Part shown: positions 12,501 to 21,500 of the stretch, in pieces
How the letters are laid out: every line of letters begins with the position of its first letter
Position numbering within the stretch: position 1 is the first letter of the stretch
Assembly: GCF_040869045.1 (NCBI RefSeq)
Contig: NC_090323.1
Location: 268,650,392 to 268,714,391, forward strand
Reading direction: 5' to 3'
DNA: 64,000 nucleotides
Origin: Eurosta solidaginis
Taxonomy: Eukaryota > Arthropoda > Insecta > Diptera > Tephritidae
The notes under the pieces: generated by a model
What the model was told of the DNA's origin: nothing
What the model saw: only the letters and a program-made list of their open reading frames with translations
Database searches by the model: none
Program-made: the position numbers and the translations under genes

Positions 12501-15500
12501 GCACCGAATGACTGAAACATTCCTCTTTGTCTCCTCCATAAATAACACAGCTGTGTCTGTACAGGATATTAAGGTGCACCGCATGGAAGCCAACAACTTG
12601 TAAGTGGGGACGAGATTACATTATTTCTACTGCCACACACCTTCAGTTTGCAAGTGTTTGCTCGGGCAAAGATATCAGTGTGAAGGTTTCAATGGATTAG
12701 AAAGATATATATATAAACCATGTTGAACAAGTTCACCAGATTCAGTTACTCACAGTTTTATATTCCTCGTCTCAATGAATTACTGCAGGCAACTGAGCAC
12801 GCAGCCGCAATTCTACCGAATATCCAGAACCGTTATAAAATCCTCAAATCTCTTGCTGGCAGTACTTGGGGAAAAGATAAAGAAACGCTCATTACCACTT
12901 ACAAAGCAATTAGCCAGCCGATTGCATGCTACGCGTCCCCGATATGGTCGCCAAGCCGGAAAACTACCCACTGAAAGAAGCTACAGGCCTGCCAAAATAC
13001 TGCCCTCAGAACCTCCACGGGTTGTCTGCTTATGTCCCCAAAACACCATCTACATAATGAAGCGAAAATACTCCCCATCAGGGAGAGAAATGAAATGCTT
13101 ACCAAACAGTTCCTGTTGAATACCCAGACGCCTGGGCATCCCAACAGACATCAAGCAGGTCCTCAATGAACTCCACAAACAGGCGTCGGACCTCTATGTC
13201 AGGAATTGCCCGGTGAATCCTGTACTCAAAGAACAATACCTTAAACTTGCTGAAGAGGAACGCACATTCCCTAGGGAAACGCGAGTCACTCTAGCTCAAC
13301 TTTGTTCTGGATACTGTAACAGGTTAAACTCTTACCTATCCAGAATCAACACCGACATACAAAATGTATGCCCTGCTTGCAATGTGTCCCCACATGACAC
13401 CAACCATCTCTGTAATGTGGAACCAACGCCTCTAACACCCCTCTAATTATGGTACAACCCTGTGGAAACAGGAAGTTTCCTTGGACTCCCGTTAGAGTAT
13501 ATTGAGGACATTTGTGATCGGTCCACCTATTGGATGGGGCGAAGCACTGCTACAACGACAACTACAACGCCCTCCAAGTAGAAGAAATATTTCAACTAAC
13601 TCATCAACGATCTAGACATTTGGAATATAATTTAACTGCAAACTTATCAACTGCAATTGTTAATACAGACTACATCGATGTATAGGGGAAAATACGGAAA
13701 ACCTAAAACTTCCGCTTGACAAAACGTCACATACAAGGTTGGCGATTGATGAAATCCCCAAATAATATCAACTCACATTTCGCATTTCGGCCATTGATTT
13801 AGTAATTGTTTTTTGGCATAAAATTCTATGTGATGGTTTCATTGCTAAAGTAAATGAAATTGCTTCCTGCAAAATTTTTTATATCACAGTGACAATGCTA
13901 AACTTGAATAAAGATACGAATGAAATAAACACAACAACTATAAACATTTCTTACTCAATTGATACGAATTTTTCGATAACTGACCCATTTGATATCAGTA
14001 CGATTTGCAGAATTGGGGATAGAACATCGACTGAAAAATTTTTAAACGTTCGAAGAAAAAATTGCAGCCGTTGGAAATTTTTTTATTATTTTAGCGGATA
14101 ATTTCCAAACTCAACAAACGAAAAGTGATCGCCTTAAGTAAGAAAAGTGATAAGAAATGATGAAGGCTAACAAATATGTTAAATAATTAATGAAATTTTC
14201 AGAATTAATACAATCGAATCCCATTGTTACACAATCGTTTCTGCTGTGAAAACCGTCCTATAAAGAAGATTAACGAAGCAAAGACAGATCAGTAAAGCAA
14301 TTTAACGCAAAGTGCGTTGAAATTGAATTTGGAAGGTACTAAAAAGAGAATCGAGCAACCTTGATTATTGAGTGCCATAATATGGAAGGTCAAAAAGTTA
14401 ACCACTTTCCAATGAAATAAAGTTTTTGTTCGAATTCATGATATACCATTGACAAAAGACCTTAAGGGATTGCGTAAAAACTTCCGTATTATGACCATTC
14501 AAAGCCAAGGCGGTAATACCCTGATCAATTTTTGTGACAAAATCATAAAGCATCCATAACAGAGAGAAATGAGCGAAAATTATTTACTAAAACGTTTCCA
14601 ATCTTTTAATAGATTTCGCCAACTACTCGAAACATTTTTCTTTGACCAACGAAAACAATAAAGGCCCAGCAAAAATCCGTACGCGTTTAGCCAACTGCAA
14701 AGCAGCATAAATCAGCAGAACTCGAAAATAGCTAATGTGAGAAACGCCAACCAAACGTGGTTCAAGCATAAAAGGACAGCAAAAGTCAACGAAAATTAAT
14801 TGCGAAAAACAACGTCAGTCCAACTAAATTGCAACGATCTTCACTGTCTGAGCTGCAGTATTGTGGCAGAATATGCAATTTGGCTGCGTATCAGCCCAAT
14901 GCAGTTTCTAAATTAATTGTAGTTTGCTTATAGAAAATTTTGTATTTAGCAAATTGTACTCACTCATACCCAAGCAAAAAACACGAGATACAATAAATCA
15001 CGCACTCTCCACTACATCGAGATCAGCGCTGATCTCCGACAAACCAAAATACCACTCAATACTCACTGATCACAACAACAGACCAAAGCCACTTGCAATC
15101 GCTCTGCCTCACTGCGTCTATTAAGTGCCCTTCCTTTCCGTATAATTGTACGTCTTCTTATTTTTTGTCTTGCTACAAATCTACAAACCCACGACAAACC
15201 GTTTTAACGCTTCCCATTGTACTACCGCTCTTCCACTGCTTGCTCTTGTTGATCACAGCCATCCACAACTATGGCACTAACATATAGATTGCGCCCCTCA
15301 CGTTCGCGCCATCAACATATGGCACATACCTATGAGGATAACTATGGCTATACAATGAATTTCTATCAACCGATGCTAGACTATTTAGATGCGAAAACAA
15401 AGAAACTTGAAGTCGAACTGCCACACTTGCCATGGACGAGTGAACGCGGTTTGCGACAATATCGCCCCTCCAATCCCGTACAACGCTATAATACAGATGA

Positions 15501-18500
15501 AGTGTTGCGCCTGTCGCGTGCCTGTGCCCGTCGTGCAGATGAAATTTTACTAGACTTTCGCGTTAAAAAGCGTACACCGTTCAGTGTGATAAAACTCGCC
15601 GACGCAGCGCGTGTTGACAAACATATTGAACCGGATACGGTAATAGATCGATCTGCTGAACGTCGTCGCCGTCGTCAACGAGAATTAGAGGAAATAATAC
15701 GTCAGGATACTTTACGTTTATTACAACGCATAAAAAAAATGGAGTTGGACAATGATTGTGCTCAGATGACGGATGAATTTAAACGTTCAATACGTGGTAA
15801 ATCGGCAACTGCCATTGCACAGGCATTAATCTCCGAGTCGGAGAATAATATAAAGAATGCCAAACGGGAAGAGGAGGACTATATGTCACGGGCTATGATA
15901 CGGTCAAGTCGTGGTATAAGCCGCTTACGCTCTGGCTCGCCCGAGGGTGGACGCATCTCATCGCATAGCTATCATATTGAAATGATGGATGATCGTCTCC
16001 TTGATAAGCTCGATCATAACGTTTCATCATCGCTGTACAATGTGAAGCGTCAGCTGTCGACACTCAATCAGAAGACAGTCGAATTTTATTCAGACTCCAG
16101 GTGCGGGTTAGACGATAAGTGTTGGATTTGTCGTAAAGTGATGCGTACACATCCGAAATTGAAGGATTATAGTTACGTATATTGGCAATAGCGGTTTGAA
16201 GCGGGGAGTAAGAGTGGTAGTGTTTTAAAGGAGTAGGTGTCATAAAAAAGTAGGATGCATCAATAAGCGAGGAGTAGCTAAAAATAAAGTTACTTGCGGG
16301 GCTATAGATTTTTTACGTGAGGCGATTTGGGCGTGAATTAAACGTGGTTTTGACTGAGATCGAGAATAATAAAAGCACTTTTTTGTGTTGACAGAATTGC
16401 GACGGACATGTTCCACGGTGTCTCGTAGTGGAGCGCTAGAAAAGTGTTTGTTCTGTGCTTAGACCCTTTCTTGTATGTGTCCTTTTTTTGTCAATGTTCT
16501 ATGTTTCCTGTCGTTGTATTTTCAATGCCTGCGCGGTATTATGGTCTACATAAACCATTCTACAAATAAATATGGAATTCAGATATTCGTAAGAACAAAC
16601 ATTTCGCAATAACGACAACATAAAATATTTGTTTGCTATTTTTTAAATTTAATTCTTCGCATACCTTTACGTTATTTAACATTCAAATGCATGAAATGCC
16701 TTCTAGGACGCAGCCAAATACAAAACATACACAAACAAAAAAACAAAATTTCTTGTTGTTTTTAATTAAAGCGATTTAATTTTCAATTCAATGCAATTGT
16801 GTATTTAAATTATTTTTACTAGCCGCAAATTTCTTGTCCTCAACTTTTTCAATTTTTCGCCCATAAAACTAATTTATTCACCGTTATAAGTATTAAAGCA
16901 AAAAAAGCAGTTCTGCATTGCTTAAGAAGCAATTTTTATTTTATAATTTTTGTTTTCATTTTTTTCTTTTTCTTTGTTATTATATTGCAAAATATGTTTG
17001 CTGAATTTGCATTTGCATTATTTTTGACATCGAGCGTTGTGAATCTTTGTTTGGCAAGACAAAGCAAAAAACAAAAAAAAAAAGAACAAATGCAAACAAA
17101 AATTCATGCGAGCGATTTTTGCGAGCATTTCTGCGGTTGCAAATTTCTGTAAATCATAAAAGCTAAACAATTTTATGAAAACAGCCGTTGAAATGCTAAG
17201 TTTTTTTCTTAATACATGAAGAAAATGTGCTGCACTTTAATGTAGAAAATGAATATGATTGTTGGGTGAGAAGAAGAGCAAGCGTTGAGGTATAGTGCTA
17301 GCTAATGGCTAAGTAAATCATTTTGTCTTTTATACCAAAAGGCAATCACTCATAGGAACTTACACACTTGCAAATATTTTAACAAAATTTTTAAAAATAG
17401 ATTTCACCAGTATGATCGATATTCAACCAAAACTTTGCAGAAACAAGACCAAGACCAAAGTTACGTCTTTAGTTTACTGTTTTACGTGAAGCTCATGAAT
17501 TTCGTATTTATTATCTTCGACTAAAAAACTTTTCCCGACTTTCATTCTAAATCATTAAGTTGAGGTAGAACAAAACAAGCCGATTGGTCATTCTTAGTAA
17601 ATTAATTGGAGCAGAAGTCTTACATAATATAGCTGATTGTTCAGATTTGAGTTTTTTTCACCATAACTTGCGCATTCAGACAACTGTACCTATTTGTACT
17701 TATTGGGTAATTCAACGGTTTTAGAAAAAACAAATTGTATTCAGTTTTAGGTCAGAAAGTTGCAATTGAATTTCAGAATTGAAGTCCAGAAATTTCAACT
17801 GAAGTTCAGACATTGCAATTGAAATTCAGAATTTTCAACTGATTTTCAATTATAATGTTTTGAACTTCAATTATAATTTTCTGAGCTACAAATAGAAATT
17901 CTGAACTTTGATTTTAATTTTCTGAATTCAATTTTTTAGAAGGAAAAGTATTTCCAAAACTTTACAAAGATCAGTATTTCATGATATCATACATCCGCTA
18001 CAACTGACTGCTCAGATATTGAATGTACTGTCATACGTGCCATATTTAGAGCTCTAAAACCTTGGTGTTTTTTAGAAAGTTTAATAATAAAATAGATAGA
18101 ATATTCTGATTAGAGCTTTTTATGATGATTTCAGAGCACTGAGTGTTCAAATGGACTTAAGTATATAAATATGTTCAAAGGTTGCCAGCATTGTCCAGAA
18201 AATAACCAAAATCGACTTTAAAGAATGATTTAAATGCTACATAATGTATGCAGGTCCTCGGAACATCTAAAGCAAGTACCGCCCTTACTTGTTAGAAGGT
18301 GAATTTTTTTAACGCCTGCTGCTTGAAATCTACATCGGATTTTCAATCTTATGAACTTTAGTGAGTTGTTTTTGAATTGGTGTACATTGGGCTTCAAAAA
18401 CTTAACTAACAAAACAAAATCGATTTGTGAATGCTTCAGAAACAAACTTAATGTTTCTTAGTTTACAAATACCATTTTTAAATAAATTTAACTTTTACTA

Positions 18501-21500
18501 CATGGGCTCTTCTCTATAAGTTTTAAGTTTTTCTTATATAAAACTTCAAAATTTTAAGGCGGTCAAATTTATCATTTACTAAGATACCAAAACACTGTCC
18601 CCGCATCATCAGAATTTTTTATGAATTCCGCGCTAAGCGATGCGCAATAGCCTAAATATCTCTTCTCCCCCCTTTTTTTGGATTTTGGTACTGAGTTACA
18701 TTATTTTAGTCTTGAAGAAAGTGCTCTTGCTTGGTTTAGATACTCCCACGCACTATATATTCGGTTATTATATGTGACCCGGCCTATGAAAAGGTGGCTT
18801 ATGACTCAAAAAAAAAAAAGAAAGCTACTAAGAAACTGAAGAAAGGCATTGTATATCTTTAACAGCTGTTTCTCGCAATTTCTTTTTTGAGTCATAAGCC
18901 ACCTTTTCATAGGCCGGGTCACATATTCTGAAGCTAAAATCACTTTTACCAATTAAATAAAATTTGAAAAATATATATTCCAGTTGTAAGTACTTTTGTG
19001 ACGAACATCCTTGATTTTAATTGAAGATTGCTCTGAATCGTGAAGAACCGCCAATGATATTTAGACAGACAAATATTATATACACGTACTAAAATATTTT
19101 CCAAAAATTTACTAGAGTTATCAGAAACCGGAAAAATTAGTATTGACTGAGTATTTTGTTGGACACTTCTTGATCTCTTTCACTCATAGTTTACGCTATT
19201 TAGCAGCGGTTTTTTCGAAAGTTTGTTTGTACAAAAATCAATTCTTATCATTTCTCTACAAAACGCTGTAAACTGCGATATCTTGAAAACAGAAAAATAA
19301 GGCAATTACTGGGAAATGCGATTTTTTTTTTTTAGTTTATCTCAGCTGGAGGACAACAGCTTTAGTCCTATTTCTCATGGTTGACATTAAAAACTTTTAT
19401 GAAACTTTAAAAGGATATAGAAAAGCATTAATTTCTACAATTATTAAACAAAAGAATTAAAAATCAATCAAAAACAATGACATTTATAGCCCCAGAAACT
19501 CCAAAAACTATTAGAAAGATATATCATTTCAAATATTCTAAATACTGCGCACAAAACTCAAAAAGTGCTGTTCTGGGTCTAAATAAAAATATTTGTATGA
19601 AACCGCCTACTATTTGGCGGCCTTCAGGCATATTGTAAAACAAAAACTTTAATTGAAAAACTACAACTAGACAAATGTTGTAGGCAAAAATAAAACAAAA
19701 TGTATCTAAAAAATATGCAGAAGGAAATTAAATTTAGAAATGTATGCCCAGAAAACTTAAATTAATCACTGACTAATAAAAATAAATAAATAACCCGCCA
19801 TGCAAATAGTTTGTGCGATATGTAAAATTCACAAACAAGTAGCACAACTAGACAAATAATACCGCATAAGCCACAAACATGTTAAATCACTACTCCGATA
19901 ACCTCATTTACTCAGCTGATTTCAAACATTATTTAAAGAATTAATCTCATTTTTTTTTATTCAAAATATAAACATCACCCTCTTCTTCACCCACTGTCGA
20001 TTTTAGGCCCATAGTAACAATGTATTACTACAAAGCGATTGCATGTCACGTTTCCCAAAAACCCAATATCTCAATTTAGAAGAAAATTAGTCATCATTGT
20101 CGATGTTTTGCCGTCCCAAAAAGATACATATTCATACATACATACAAAAGCGAAATCACCTGTGCAAAGCTGCCAAAAAAAAAAAAATCCACAATTCCTA
20201 TTTGCTGAGTCACATGAATCTGATAATATCACCACCATATCACAACCTAAATAAAGAAACATTACAATATACTAATTACATAATAAAACATTCATTTTAC
20301 TTTAATGTTGTATGTGCATTTGCATGTTGCAAAAATATTTTGCATCAACAGCAAATTCACTAGCCCAAAAAGTTAATTTTAGATTGATGTTGCATTCGAA
20401 GAATCATAGTTTACATCGGCATTCATGTAAGAAAGAGACTAAATAGCCTATCAATTGGTTGAATTCAATTAATTGTGACAATTTCGCTGTTGACTATGGG
20501 AACCTTTGTGCTTACACTCCTTAAATGGAATGTGTACCTTGAATGGGTAAGATTTTTAAGTTTAATGCTTTTGGAAGTGATTTTGGTAGAATTTCCTAAC
20601 ATAGTTGAGGTATATTACTTTAGATTCGTGGGAATTATGATAATAAATTATGATCAGTCCAATAAAACGTCTTTTTCTATTTCTGAGATGTCTTTAACCA
20701 ACTGCTTATTTACATATATTCCAAATAGTTGGTACTTTTGAAGAAAACAATTTTTTTATCGATTTGAAACTGGGTCCTATAAGCTGCTAATAAAATATTA
20801 CCTGTATCGAAAGCGCTCTATTTCAGAACTATGCATATTGACTAACTTCCTACCTAATAAAACGTTTCTATCGCAGAATTTGCTTCAAGTTCAAATTTTA
20901 AGCTAAGGTAGAGCGTTTTAGAAAATGTTTTATTATATGGCGTCCTTTAACCAAGTTCTGAAGCATGGCGTTTCGAAAACAAACTTTGAAATAAAGTGTT
21001 CCGAAATAGTATTCTTTGACAGTAAGAATACTAGATACTGATTTTGGAATTGACCTAATCTAGAACACCCTAAGAAATGACATTAAAAATTATACCCCGA
21101 CGGCTCTGTTCGAAGCATCTGTTCCCATATATCTCTTGGTTGAAAATCACCGGGTTTTAAAGGTATCTATTTAAGAAATATAACCAAATGGTTCTCTTAT
21201 CCTACAAAATTATAGTCTTTTGCAAAATATCTATCTGATTTACAAACCCATATATATATATACAACAAACATTGCACTAACATAGTATAGAATTAGCAGA
21301 TACTTAAGAAATAATGTCAAAATGTACAGAAGTATCAGAGCGCTCTGATTGTGGGAGAAAAGATGAGGTTATTTTTTTCAGGTTTATAAATCTCCAAATT
21401 ACGAAAATTTTTTTGTTATAATATTTTTACTGATCTACCTCAACTTATTTCTTATAAATTTTTTTTGTTTACCTTCTTACCCCTCTCGTTCTCACCATTT

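Larger units (their letters stand above)
10330..15270 (+). other. Prm: Prm intron up to the miniparamyosin exon
   Basis: Contains degenerate repeats with ggtcataa/gccacaatgtc motifs (about 10380-11360), an RTE-like LINE relic (11395-12055), a jockey-like LINE relic (12720-13570), and the probable miniparamyosin promoter and 5' UTR (14259-15270). Confidence 0.7.
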
